Assembly: GCA_914767715.1 (NCBI GenBank) | Contig: OU612069.1 | Location: 26,657,387-26,721,386 of the forward strand | Source of the DNA: Membranipora membranacea | Lineage: Eukaryota > Bryozoa > Gymnolaemata > Cheilostomatida > Membraniporidae | Reading direction: 5' to 3' | Length of the DNA stretch: 64,000 bases | In this document: positions 11,501-22,350 of the stretch, in pieces | Layout: each line of letters begins with the position of its first letter | Numbering within the stretch: position 1 is the first letter of the stretch | Made by a program: the position numbers and the translations under genes | Notes under the pieces: generated by a model | Seen by the model: only the letters and a program-made list of their open reading frames with translations | Databases searched by the model: none | Told to the model about the DNA's origin: nothing

Positions 11501-14500
11501 TGGTACCTTCAAGCTTCGTGTCAAGGGGAAAATTATGTGATTGATGCCAAAAGCTCCTTTCATCTATTTGTCACAAATATAGGGTTCTGGAGCATGAACT
11601 GATTTTAAAGTTTTTGATTGCAGTAAAGAAAAGAATATGCAGGCTCTCCCGTAAGAATTTCCTTCTGTACAGCCTTACTCTACGATTAGATTTGACATGT
11701 TTTATGCTTAAATTACACCTGTAACTATCCTAGCTAAATTAGTAAGGTGGGTAGCTAGGTAAGCAGTATTGCGACGTTTTAATAATAGGAAAAACTATTA
11801 TAATCTTAGAATGATGCTGCCACCAAGTTCCATTGATCTGTGCAATTATTCAACCTTAAATTCATCGAAAGGACCTCATGTCAAACAAATCTGCAGTCCA
11901 TCGACTACTGGACTTTGGTTGGCATCAAGGTGTGCTCCGATCTGCCTGCAAACAGAGAGCAGCCTGGCGCAGATGTTGCAGCCTTGCCACTAAGGGAACA
12001 AATTTCACTGCCCATGCTCAGGGAGGAGGCTTGTGACAGGACATCTGATTTAAATAAACCTTTAAATTTAATCTGATGTAATAATGCCTTAATACACAAA
12101 TTTTATAAGAAGCAACAAGTCTTGAGACACAAAGGTTATCCTCAGGTTTCGATATTACACCGCCTTAATATCCTTTGGAATAAATAAACAAGGCACAACA
12201 ATAACAAATTCTTCCATTGTAATGAAAGACAGAGAATGTAATACAACTTGTTGTTTACAAATAAGATTTTCTTGAGGGATTAGAAAACTCACTCTGAGAA
12301 ATCAATGTCTGTTATTGCTCCAACAACATTACACTGATATCTTCATTCAGCTTAGGCTTCAATTGTACTTGGATTGTTCCAATGCACTGCGTGACGAAAT
12401 GTTTTGAATTTTGTTTGGAGGCCAACTCAGATTTGTTGTTTATGGAGGCAGCCCACCTGTTTGGCTATCCTCAAAAGTGATAACATTATAACCTGCTGCA
12501 GTATAGATGCAGCTCCAGGGCAAGATTTTGAAAAAAAGCGCAAATTCAACCATAACATAAATGCTGTCACTGGTCCTGTCCTTTTTTTGGTTATTTCAGG
12601 AATTTAATTCCTAAATGGTGATAAATATACCAAGGTCGACCATACAGATATTAGCTGACTGACTATTCAGCAGAATATTTCACAAAGAATATTATATGTG
12701 TTTTTAGGGGTGAGCCCTCCAGACACACGGTTATCATAATCATATACGCATCAAGCATAATTATATCATTATTTTTCAATGATAAAAACATAGGGATGAT
12801 TAAACACCATAGAAGATCAACTCAGCAATACACATTCGTGTAAAATTTGACCGCAAATATTTGGGTGTATTTTGAAAATGCTATTCTTGGACAGTATCCA
12901 TTTGAGCTGGCAACATCTTTGCAGCATCCCGCTCAGACTTGTCTTGCCGTAAAATAGGCAAAATCCAATTCGCACGAAATCTGAATGGATGAATAAGCCA
13001 AATCCATGCCATGTTTTGGAATATAGAAGCATATTAAGTGAGGATGGTACAGCATAAACACCTCTCCCCCGAGCAATCTCTACTTGGCTGTGTAATATCT
13101 CCTGGGAGAAGGTTATCATGGCTAGCCAATAGTAAAATGACCTTGTATGATTTTTAGAAGCATTGACCATGGTTTGGTTGAGTAAAGAGAGTGTCGATAA
13201 CTGAATGTCGGAAAAGGGTCATGGTCGATTGCAAAAATGTAAATACCTTAGCAGCCAGCCAGCAGCCAGCCAGTGGCTACAGATTCAACATAATAATATG
13301 ATATGATATTTTAGATGCAATATAGTTGGTAGTAGAAACGGGGCACACTCAATATGAGCCAATTTTTTTTTATCAGATCTGGGGTTTTGAGCTTGTGATA
13401 CTGGTTGGAAAATGTATTTGGTCTGAGCAGAAATTACAAAATATCTAGCGCTGCATATATCACTCAAAATATCTCTTGAGGTAAAAGTGCAGATTAGACT
13501 GTAAAAGGTGCAAAACATGTATGTAGAATAGTCAAGATTAATTAAGAGTATATTAATAGCTATATAGTCATTCTGATAGAATTTGATGGGTGGCTGCCAA
13601 ACTGTCCCGACAATCTACACTGAAAACTTAGTAACCAACAGAACTATTCTTTTGTTTAAGATCAGTATAGCATCTACATTGTCATTTGTAAATTGCTCAA
13701 CTCCTTTGATAAAAGGCAATTGAAATTTGTTTGAAACTGTAGACAATGGCATGAAACTACAAATATATAGGCTCTTTGCACTGCATTGCGCAACAATGTG
13801 TTGAAAATTATTTCAAACATGCCCTCAGAAGCATGTTTAGAGGAGGTGATGAACTGATGCTCAAAAAAAAAATCTCTGTGACTTACCATGTTGAAATGTA
13901 ACTCTGCCCAAACAGAAAAACATGAACTTGAAGATTTTTTGTCAGATTTTGAGTTTTTTGCAGAAAAAAATAAATAGACAGTTAACTCACCGACTAACAA
14001 TTCAGTTGACGAAATGTGGTTATTCTGAATTAAAAACTGAAGGAAAGAGATAGCTTTTGTAAAAGTAAGGAGCAGATAACTACAACTGAGCATTTTTGAC
14101 TTTAAAAAACTGAGCAGAATCCTTAGTGGCAAGGGTACAGGTCACGGCTTGAGAACCATGCAATATAGACCTTGAGTCCATTCACAGCTGAAATTTTGTT
14201 ACCAATTAATTAATATAAGATGATAATCATATGACTGTTTATTTTGTTTTATGTTGAATCCACCTACAACTCATGTAATGATATGAGATATGAGAACATT
14301 AGAAACTATATCATAAATTCTCAAAGTCGAAAAAAATTTCATGCAAAAATATTCCTTTCTTATTATTAAGATTTACACAGCTGTGAGAGGAGAATTACCA
14401 GCGGAGTGGCTTTTATCCCTGTACCTGGCTCTAAAAAATTGATCAAGGTATGTACTTGTACTTCATACATTTCTTAGCTGTCAACATTCAATATATTTCC

Positions 14501-17500
14501 TTTGGATTCAATTGTCTCCTGCATGAATAGGCATGACTCATCACTTTAATTGCCATATCTAATGCTTACATTTTGACAAAACATTGTGATGATAATGCTT
14601 TGTTAGAGTGATTTAGCTGTGTACTCTGTTTGTATTGTAGAGCGCGTGAAAACAAGAGCAATTATTATTTCATCTGCAAATCCCATTTTGATAAACTTGT
14701 AATTCAATTTTGCTTTGATCATCAATTTTAACAGAAAAATAAAATAACATTGTCAAACAACATATCGCTGGCCCAGCGCGATAAAGTGCTAAATGGCAAA
14801 ACCGAAAAAATCTTTTATAATTTTAGCTTTGGGATTTTCCATGCTCAAGATTTCAAATGTGGTTGAATTTTTTTTTCATCTCTGTCCGTTCTCCAGATAT
14901 ATGGTGCGACTTTATTTCAACTGGCAGAGTTTAAATATTTCCTCAGCGCGATAAAGAACTATGTGGCTTCATTCAACTTAATTGGTCAATCGTGTGTTCA
15001 TTGTCCAATCATATTAATATGTTCTCAATGAGGGATTAGTAACAGAAAGTTTAAAATATTTTATCAACTGTATGTATAATTTCACTTTCATTTAACGCCT
15101 CGAATCAAGGCTCTTCAATGACCCTACAAATCTACATGCTGCCAGTTGAAAATAATACTATAGCAATTTTGAATATCGAGTTATAATTACTGTCTTTCTA
15201 TGCAGTTATTTTGATCTGCACATTTCTCATATAGTTCTCATTGTACTTTATGTATGCTTGTGAAGTAAAGGAGTAGTTTGTAATAGATTTCTTGACTCAG
15301 AAACAGATAGTCAAGTTACCTTGTTGATTAGGTTGTCATTTCATTAAACAAATCAGTTCAAACATTGCTGCATGTTAATGTAATCTCTTGTAAGCAGTTT
15401 AACAAACTTGGTATGTCTGTTTGGTTGTAGTTATAATGTTTGCTCTGTTTAGGGATGATCTGCTTAATTCAAAAATATCTAATTGTAGGTAAAATCTGAG
15501 AGAAGATCCCAGTTAAAATTCCCCTTTGCTGGCAATGCCATTTGCTGTGCAATCCAGTAACGTAATAATTTCAGCCAAAGTCAATGGATATGAAACATAG
15601 CTAAGACTACTTTTCAGTAGGGAGATGCCTTCATAGCCTAGAAGAAGGAGCTCACAATCAAGTTAAAACAGTGGACTTTTCTAATAATCTGCCAACTAAA
15701 AAAGTGCAAAATGATAGAAAAAGATTCCACTGTGTGCTGAGAGTCTTTAATCGACTAATCCTTTTGTGTAATACATATTAATCCTGCACAAAAGTGTTAA
15801 TCTCATCCTATAGTTACATCATTATGAATAGTGGCTTCATTGCCAGTTAGATCTTTGTCGCGCTGTGATTCGATTATTTTCCCTGCGATAAGAGTCCATC
15901 TGGCTTTGTTAATTGTAATTAAGGGATTAAAAAATCTTTGTATAGAAACTTCAACTCATGGTAATCATATCTTTTCAAAGAACTTTGTTGCGCTTGGCCA
16001 GCGCATATCACTCCTAAACTCTTATAAAGGGAAACAAGGATATTCTTACTTCCATAACCCGCACTCATGTTGTGGTGTGATGAATATGGTACCACAAAAG
16101 AAAATTTCACACTGTCACAGTGCGTGTAAAGAATCTGATTTTTGCCTTTTATCCCTGTGTGGCCTTATTGATGGATAATCTCACTGATCCCCAAGAATGT
16201 GAACAAATCAATAGTTAGCGCGAAAGTTATTTGTCAAAACATGCGGTGTTTTTTTAAAACAAGTTCCACTAATTTACATTTTACACAGAGAAGAAGAGTC
16301 TCCACACGAACTGATACACAAGCTTTATTTAAATTTTTTTCCATTCGCCTTCTGTTTCGCTTTTGAATTGTGCACACATCAGTACATTTACAACTGCCAT
16401 TGTAAAAATGGATACACACAGGGCTTGTTGCCTAGAAGACTGATGAAAAGGGAAATCTGTAACCAAGCCAAAAAATTTCTTTCATAACCTTAAGAGACCG
16501 ATTATCTCCTAACTTCTTACTTCATTTCCTTGTTATTCAAATATCACCAGGTGATAGTTTGAAATGAAAAAAATCTAAAAAATGTCATACGCTTTAAATA
16601 TTCTACACATGAGAATTTAAAAATGGTTAGGCATGTTTCTGAGTGTTGACTTGTTTTGATAAACAATTAGGGGCTTTATAAAAAGGAGACATTCCTCATC
16701 TTTATGTAAATAACTATTATATTGAAAAGAAAATAAGACTGATAGATCATCTAAATATTACAGTCATCCCGCTATCCTGCAGACCAGAATGTCCGACCCC
16801 CTCCTCTCCAATAAAATGGCTATTGAATAACTGTACCCCTTCAGACGACAACGACATTTCCCTTGCGCTGGGTACATTCCAAACTCTTCTAATCGGTGTC
16901 TCATTGTAAGGAATCAAAAGTTGGAGCAACTAAGATTGCTATATTAAAAAAATTCATGCCAAATACTTCCTATTAGCGTAACATTGTAGGTTTGTATTAA
17001 AGTGGTGATGGAAAACAATGTTCACATTTTATCTGTAGCGGTTTTGTTTTTTGTTCCAGGTTTGGTGTGATTTGGACTCCCCTGATGGACCATGGACAGT
17101 CTTTCTTAAAAGATTTGATGGTTCAATAGACTTTGACAGGACCTTTACTGAGTACAAGTATGGATTTGGCAATGCTGATGGTGAATACTGGCTAGGTTAG
17201 TTTGTTTGATTGAAGTATATGGGAGTTTTCATTGATATTTCTTGATAACAATCAATCTATATCTCTTATTTCAAAATTAATCTATCATTTCCGCAACAAA
17301 CTCACAACTAAACATAAGTCACTCAAAACGACAGTAAGTGGGATAGGAGCAGAAAATTGAGCATTATTCCTGGAAGTATCTGCTGCCCCTCAGGGAGACA
17401 TGTTTGTAGATGAGCTCACATTCATTCACAAACAATCTTCTTAAGTATAGAGTGAATGAGTTTAAAAAAATCCAATTTGTTATAGATGAATCCGAAAATG

Positions 17501-20500
17501 TTTTGCTGGGTCAAGCTACTAGCATAAAAAAAACATGTAATGAATTTTTTTGGATAATATGTGTTTGGTCATATCCAAGACGGTTTTATTCCCTTCAGAC
17601 TCACTTCAAGATAAATCACATGAACTCTCGGGTGTATCGAAATAGCTCTCGATGTGAGAGGAAATTGAGGTTGGTTCTTAATTTTTACAAACAACAAAGA
17701 CCTGCCTGTGAGAGGCAAATAGAAGACTTCCTGAGCTGTAAATTGAGCTTATTTTTGCGGTTGCTCCTCTCCATTTTGGTTCTGTTTAACACACAAAGCA
17801 TGAGAAGATATTATTAATATTATCTTGAGACTGTCTATTTTAAAACCTCTTTAGACTAAGAATTGATGAGATGAGAGACAAGGTTTGTTTTTCAAAATTT
17901 TTGGTTTGAGAGTTGGTTAATCTCTTTTTCAGTGATAAAATTCAAAAATATTTCATGATGAGCAGACTTCAAGGTAAGCTCCTTTTAGCTCTGTTTCCCT
18001 AAAAGAACCAAAGTTGATGAAGGACACAACCAAATTAAGGCTAACAAATTACCTGAGTCGATTAATGGTTTGGTATGTTTTAAAAATCGCACACCAAGGC
18101 TAAGCATAATTGCACAGCAATATAACTTTGAGATGATCTGTGACACAAATAAAAATCGACTTTTTTTTAGGGCTATGAATTATTTGTGTTATTTTGAAGA
18201 TCAAGCGGATTATGGCAATACTCAGGTTAATAAGATAATTCTATGTGATCTAACTATGGTCTTACAATAGCCTACGATAGAAACCCTGGGCCTAATATGC
18301 CCAAATTTCCAAATTTTGCTAAAACTTTTTTTTTCTTCAAAATTTGTTTACATTCGAAGATAAAAATTTTCCCTCTTGTCACACTTCAGAATATTGTATT
18401 TGGGCTGGGCCTGCATACCACTCGTCAAAGTTGCTCGATTTCTCAGCTAAATATTGTTTACCATTTGAGTTTTATAGTAAAGAATTAGTTTTCTTCAAGC
18501 TCATTTCCTGCTTTGCTCTTGGCTGAGAAAATGAAAAGAGTGATATTTCCATGGTAATGGGAGGCTATTATGCTAAATATACTAGAAATACTTTAGGAAT
18601 AAATCCTGCAAACTTCTGGAGAGTTGATAACAGACTCTAATCTTGTATAAGGTAAAATCGATGATTGAGTTGTGTTAGATGAGCAGTTGAATGGGTTCTC
18701 CAGTAAAGGTTTTTGGGCAGTTGATATTTGATAATAAACACAACGTTGGGAGAATACAGGCTTGCCGGTCTTAGGGGTCAGGTCACAGTGATAGTTTGTG
18801 AAGGTGACTTTCAATGATCTAGTTACGCCATGGAGTAACAGGTAACAGTAGTGAGACCAAGGTTTACTCCTCCTTGGTATAACATCAACCAAGAAGAGGT
18901 TACTTTACGGTGAGACAAGACTACATATATAAATTAACTAGATAGTAGATGGGACAATCAAATGTAAGAGCAACTGCATACCAACTTGACAAGTGAAGAT
19001 TAAGACAGGTTTCTATATAATTTGCCACGATGATTTGCCAATGATTTCTCATAGATGTACATAGAACTTTTTTTTCTTTTTTCAGGCTTGGAAAACTTAC
19101 ATGCTTTGTCCAGGAGCAATTACACAAGACTACGTATTGATTTGAAGGAAGTTCACTGGAATGGGAACCTCATCCCAAGATATGCTATGTATGACGAGTT
19201 CTTTGTTGGCAATGAATCATCTGATTATACAGTTATGAAGCTCAGTGGTTTTAGAGGTGAGAATTGATGTCATATTTTTGTAATCACTCAATCACTCAGT
19301 GGCAAGCCATATTAAAGTCAAATCACCCAAAGAGCTGGGATTCGTCAAGGTTGACATTATCAAAGTAATTAATCAAAGTATTTTGTCAAGTAATGCATTT
19401 AAATTCACGCTTGCAGAGAATATTGGTATGTCGAAGATAAGAAACTAATGCTGTGTGTAGAGTACACAAATTTTAGGTTCGAGTAGCAAAGAATGTACAG
19501 TAAAATATCTTTCTGTATATCTGTTTGAACATAAGGCTCTATAGAATATTTACAAACTCGTTCATTCAAGCTGAGGGGACAGAGGTTCTCTACTAGAGAT
19601 ACTTATTCGAACAAGCCGCCCGGAAATTGTGCAGGTAAGTCATTGATCTGATGTGAATCTTTGGAAAACTTGTGTCAATGTCAATGTCAGTGTCAGTGTC
19701 AGTGTCAGTGTCAGTGTCAGTGTCAGTGTCAGTGTCAGTGTCAGTGTCAGTGTCAATATCAGTGTCAGTGTCAGTGTCAGTGTCAGTGTCAGTGTCAGTG
19801 TCAGTGTCAGTGTCAGTGTCAGTGTCAGTGTCAGTGTCAGTGTCAGTGTCAGGTCAGTGTCAGTGTCAGTGTCAGTGTCAGTGTCAGTGTCAGTGTCAGT
19901 GTCAGTGTCAGTGTCAGTGTCAGCGTCAGCGTCAGTGTCAGTGTCGGTGTCAGTGTCAGGGTCAGTGTCAGTGTCAATGACAATCTGATGAACAATACAG
20001 TAAACCAAGTGTTTAACTGTTGTTAGATAATGGCTGTGATCTCATATGTGTAATATCTGAAATATCAGATGAGAATTTTAGGAAAATTCTTATTCTCCAA
20101 AAACTGACCAACCCGACATTTCATTCTTATGAACAATCCCAATTTCGAACAGATGTTCTCCACAGTAAATAAAGGGATAAAATGTTTAATGAAAATAGCT
20201 GCACATCGATGTAGTATGATTTGGATGATTATGGTATAATACCTGAAATATCGCTTAAACTGAAGCTCTTGTTCTAAAAGACACCAATGATAGTATGCGC
20301 AATTGAGTTTGACTCAAAACCGGCAGCAGTTCTCATTGAACTAGTTGTTGCAGATACTTAAACCACCCGCTGACACAGCTGGGCTTTGCCCAACAGAGCC
20401 ACCAGTCAAAGATTTAAATTGAGACTTGTGGCATCAAAACATCTGGCCAGTAGCTTTGCATGGAGTTATATGAGCTCTCAAAATGAAAGGAGTATCTTCT

Positions 20501-21305
20501 TCCCCAGCCATCCATCAGTGATGACAAAAGTTGACTCTGACCAATCAAGTGCCTTTAGAATCAAGCTGAGATCAAACATTTTTGTCAGGGTCAACTTTTG
20601 CAAATTTATTTAGATATTCAGATTCACCATAATTAGTGACCCTACTCACCTCATCTCCATCATCAAGCTCTGAGCCACCTCCTCCCAAACATCCATCAAG
20701 CACAACTATGGACTTCCATCTGTAAAATAATTTCATGATAGCACAATCCACTGTCTCAATGCCACTCACAATTATGTGCAACACTTTAGCTGTATACTGT
20801 GCTCTGTCTAGGTTTTAAAAATCAGTCTGTGGGTATCAAACCTCTGATTGACCAAGCAAGTAATTGAGTGAAACGAATTCTAGATAAGTCATTGCTCATT
20901 TAAAGCCTCAAATTTCAAATTCAAAGTGCTAATTGCCTCTGAAGTATAGACAAGGTGTCTTTCATGAATGATTTCATCGCAAAACCAACTTAGGCCGCTT
21001 ATCAACCCACCACAAGTTGCTGAAAAGAGAAAGAGAATGTTGGGTATTGAGATTTTGATAGCCAGTTTCTTGATAATAATGTATTTTTCGCCCTTACATT
21101 TGATCTATTCACAATTTTTACAGTAACTGATTACACTGCTGCGTATCTAAGGAAGTGTGGAGGTGGTTGGTGGTTTGCTGTATGTTATGGTTACTGCCTT
21201 ACTTGTGGAACATTGAACTCTAGTGATTGCCATGGTGATGGATTTCCCCGGTCATCTGGGACATTGGATCTCTTTATGGCGGAGATGAAACTGAAACTCC
21301 CCTGA
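8417..21305 (+). CDS. Type II transmembrane fibrinogen-related (FReD) protein, FIBCD1-like, 10 exons
   Basis: Exons: 8417-8597, 8975-9019, 9335-9385, 9579-9623, 9927-10025, 14371-14447, 17060-17195, 19086-19256, 19536-19634, 21124-21305. All junctions are GT...AG and every phase agrees; they sum to 1086 nt (361 residues plus stop). Residues 1-26 are cytoplasmic, about 27-44 transmembrane (ILALLSAVILITVTFIQL), and 45-140 a stalk with SSLKKxL repeats. Residues 141-361 are a FReD of normal size: VWCDLDSPDGPWTVFLKRFD, YGFGNADGEYWLGLENLHAL, FSTRD...GNCA, GGGWWF, then SSGTLDLFMAEMKLKLP and stop. Family knowledge: such receptors bind acetylated or microbial ligands through the FReD. Sequons NxS/T occur in stalk and FReD. 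The ATG is the first in its exon in this frame, context gatATGG. An upstream non-coding exon at 7911 is possible. Confidence 0.88.
8975..9700 (+). repeat. Intragenic duplication of stalk exon plus intron sequence
   Basis: The exon at 8975-9019 and the intron after it (gtgagcag, then tgattgcacacaa and a TG-rich run) recur at 9579-9670. The donor of exon 1 (8598) also starts gtgagcagttcatgat. This points to tandem duplication of exon with flanking intron rather than convergence. Confidence 0.75.
8975..10025 (+). CDS. FReD gene exons 2-5: coiled-coil-like stalk from repeated small exons
   Basis: Four phase-1/phase-1 exons: 8975-9019 (EVSSLKKVLTDIKRRG), 9335-9385 (ENGLDLKNAATEVELLFG), 9579-9623 (EISSLKKELAEIRETG) and 9927-10025 (ending VSSQVDTLFG). 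Exons 2 and 4 are duplicates, and exons 3 and 5 share the ending V..LFG, so the unit is an exon pair. Because all are symmetric phase 1, any can be skipped or repeated without a frameshift. The role is inferred to be spacing and oligomerisation of the FReD heads. Confidence 0.8.
10300..11207. mobile_element. hAT-like non-autonomous element (MITE) with 8-bp target duplication
   Basis: The ends are imperfect terminal inverted repeats of about 38 bp. Left starts TTAGGGTGGAACG and continues to CCTCGGATC; right, read inwards on the minus strand, starts TAGGGGTGGAACG and continues to CCTCGGATC. Flanks ggctcaag (10292-10299) and gtctcaag (11208-11215) form an 8-bp target duplication with one mismatch, the length typical of hAT. 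Subterminal copies of ccgatccgat/ccgagg lie near 11130-11180. No transposase is encoded. The element sits in the intron between FReD exons 5 and 6. Confidence 0.8.
11208..14370. other. FReD intron 5, with one possible 27-nt cassette exon
   Basis: No gene in most of it. At 11624-11650 an interval bounded by tttttgattgcag and GTAAGA would add KKRICRLS in frame, phase 1 to phase 1, just before the FReD; it could be an alternative exon. A short cagccagc repeat lies at 13252-13275. ORFs here are unsupported. Confidence 0.4.
14448..17059. other. FReD intron 6, nothing recognised
   Basis: AT-rich; open stretches of about 115 codons (15831-16178) have no family signal and no matching splice context. 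Confidence 0.5.
17196..19085. other. FReD intron 7, nothing recognised
   Basis: AT-rich with A/T homopolymers. The 135-codon open stretch at 17410-17817 is basic and low in information and has no recognisable domain. Confidence 0.5.
19536..19634 (+). CDS. FReD gene exon 9, cryptic 99-nt exon with the calcium-site region
   Basis: The acceptor ends gaacataag (19535) and the donor is GCAG|GTAAGT (19635). It is phase 1 to phase 1, exactly matching the exons on both sides. It encodes SIEYLQTRSFKLRGQRFSTRD and SNKPPGNCA, aligning with the FReD segment normally like NGMKFSTKDRDND...NCA. Without it the domain would lack its calcium-site strand and the first Cys of the last disulfide. The second Asp of the usual DxD appears to be Tyr (RDTYSN). 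Confidence 0.8.
19671..19980 (+). repeat. (CAGTGT)n hexamer microsatellite, about 51 units
   Basis: An almost pure run of tgtcag hexamers, with scattered variants (tgtcaa, tatcag, cgtcag, tcggtg) and one 2-bp slip near 19850. It begins about 36 bp after the FReD exon 9 donor. Long Val-Ser, Cys-Gln and Thr-Asp frames on both strands are artefacts of the stop-free hexamer. Confidence 0.95.
20650..20719 (-). CDS. Candidate minus-strand exon, importin-alpha/ARM-like
   Basis: On the minus strand the acceptor gaaattattttacag is followed by 70 nt and the strong donor GAG|GTGAGTAGG. The single open frame reads WKSIVVLDGCLGGGGSELDD plus GDE, resembling the helix of a late importin-alpha armadillo repeat (..sKIvqV.LdgLenIL..Ge). 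It lies inside the last intron of the FReD gene, on the opposite strand. Its start phase does not match the candidate exon at 20889-21019, so a connecting exon is missing or the gene is degenerating. Confidence 0.45.
20889..21019 (-). CDS. Candidate minus-strand exon, possibly terminal, ARM-like
   Basis: A strong minus-strand acceptor (cattctctttctcttttcag) opens a frame reading TCGGLISGLSWFCDEIIHER and on to a TGA at 20891-20889. The start phase (1) matches the exon at 27111-27198. GGLI.GL recalls the start of an armadillo repeat. It overlaps the FReD intron antisense. No clear donor precedes the stop, so it is either a last exon or decayed. Confidence 0.4.
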
Positions 21306-22172
21306 TATACAAAAAAACATCATAAATTTAGTTGTTGATTTATGTCATTAGGCCTATTTAAAATATTTGTCCACACAACAAATTGGCAGATCAATTAATT
21401 TAATGAAAAACAAAGTAAATTATTATGTTAACAATTCACATTTTAGTTATAAGTTATATACTTTAACTTTTAGCAGCTTTGGGAAACAGTCATTTAAACA
21501 GAAAGTCTAGGTTATAGTAGTGTCCTCAATTTAAAAATACCTCAAATTTTAGTAAAACAATCGATCAGTTTATTACCTACCTTTACCTGTAAACACCTTC
21601 TTTTCTTCTGTTTTGCAATCTTCAAAATAATTTTCTGTTATTGAAACAATATAAACAATATAAACAATGTTATTAAATCATGGAAGCTTACTTACAATAA
21701 TATATAAGAGCATTGTTTCGACAGGCCATAATGTACTTGCCTACTTTCTTTTTTAAATACCAAAATTCTGAAAGTATGGCTTCATCATGAAAAAGCAGTC
21801 GCACTGTTGATTTATTCGTGCTCAGTGGCAAGTTTCCTGTATTCATTAGATCCTGCTTCATTGTACTTCAAAACATAATTAATAATGTCTATGAAAATGT
21901 CAGCATGTACATAAGTTCAGGTACAGCAGCTGAGATACGGGATGGATTCTGTATAAGTAAGGAATTCATAATTGCTATTAGTTGAATTCCCTGATGGGGA
22001 GAAAAATACTCTTCTTGGCACTGTATTCAGTCCGTGACAAAGAGTCTTCATTAGCTTAATATTGGCTTTGATATTTTTTTGTTGTTGGATGGAAAAATAG
22101 AGCCACGGCAAGACCACCGAGAACCTGACTAATTATCACACACCGAATATATCATGTATTGTTATACATGAC
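21306..22172. other. Intergenic between FReD gene end and LINE
   Basis: AT-rich. No clean AATAAA lies just after the FReD stop. The minus ORF 22117-21917 is unrecognised and shows no splice support. Confidence 0.4.
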
Positions 22173-22300
22173 GTGGCGACAAGCTGGAATTTTGAGCTTC
22201 TCGTGGAAAAAACCTCTGTAAAAAATTATCTAAAAAAACTATCAAATATAGAAAATAGAACAATACATGAAGGAAACATCCAAGATAAAACTGCAAAACA

Positions 22301-22331
22301 GATTCTCGCCCTTTACAACAGGGCGAGAATC
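22301..22331 (+). promoter_or_regulatory. Perfect 12-bp stem-loop in LINE 5' leader
   Basis: Arms GATTCTCGCCCT and AGGGCGAGAATC are perfectly complementary around a 7-nt loop (ttacaac), ending 20 nt before the likely ORF1 ATG at 22351. It could affect translation initiation or be a fossil of insertion; function is inference only. Confidence 0.6.
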
Positions 22332-22350
22332 GAGATCTCAGAATGTAGAA

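Noticed and set aside
13674-14132. Minus ORF of 152 codons in FReD intron 5
   Set aside because: Low-complexity, Ser/Phe/Leu-rich, no domain and no splice context.
17410-17817. Plus ORF of 135 codons in FReD intron 7
   Set aside because: No recognisable family, and its boundaries do not fit splicing of the FReD gene.
19640-20026. Val-Ser, Cys-Gln and Thr-Asp repeat proteins
   Set aside because: Translation of a (CAGTGT)n microsatellite; a spliced gene has an intron here.
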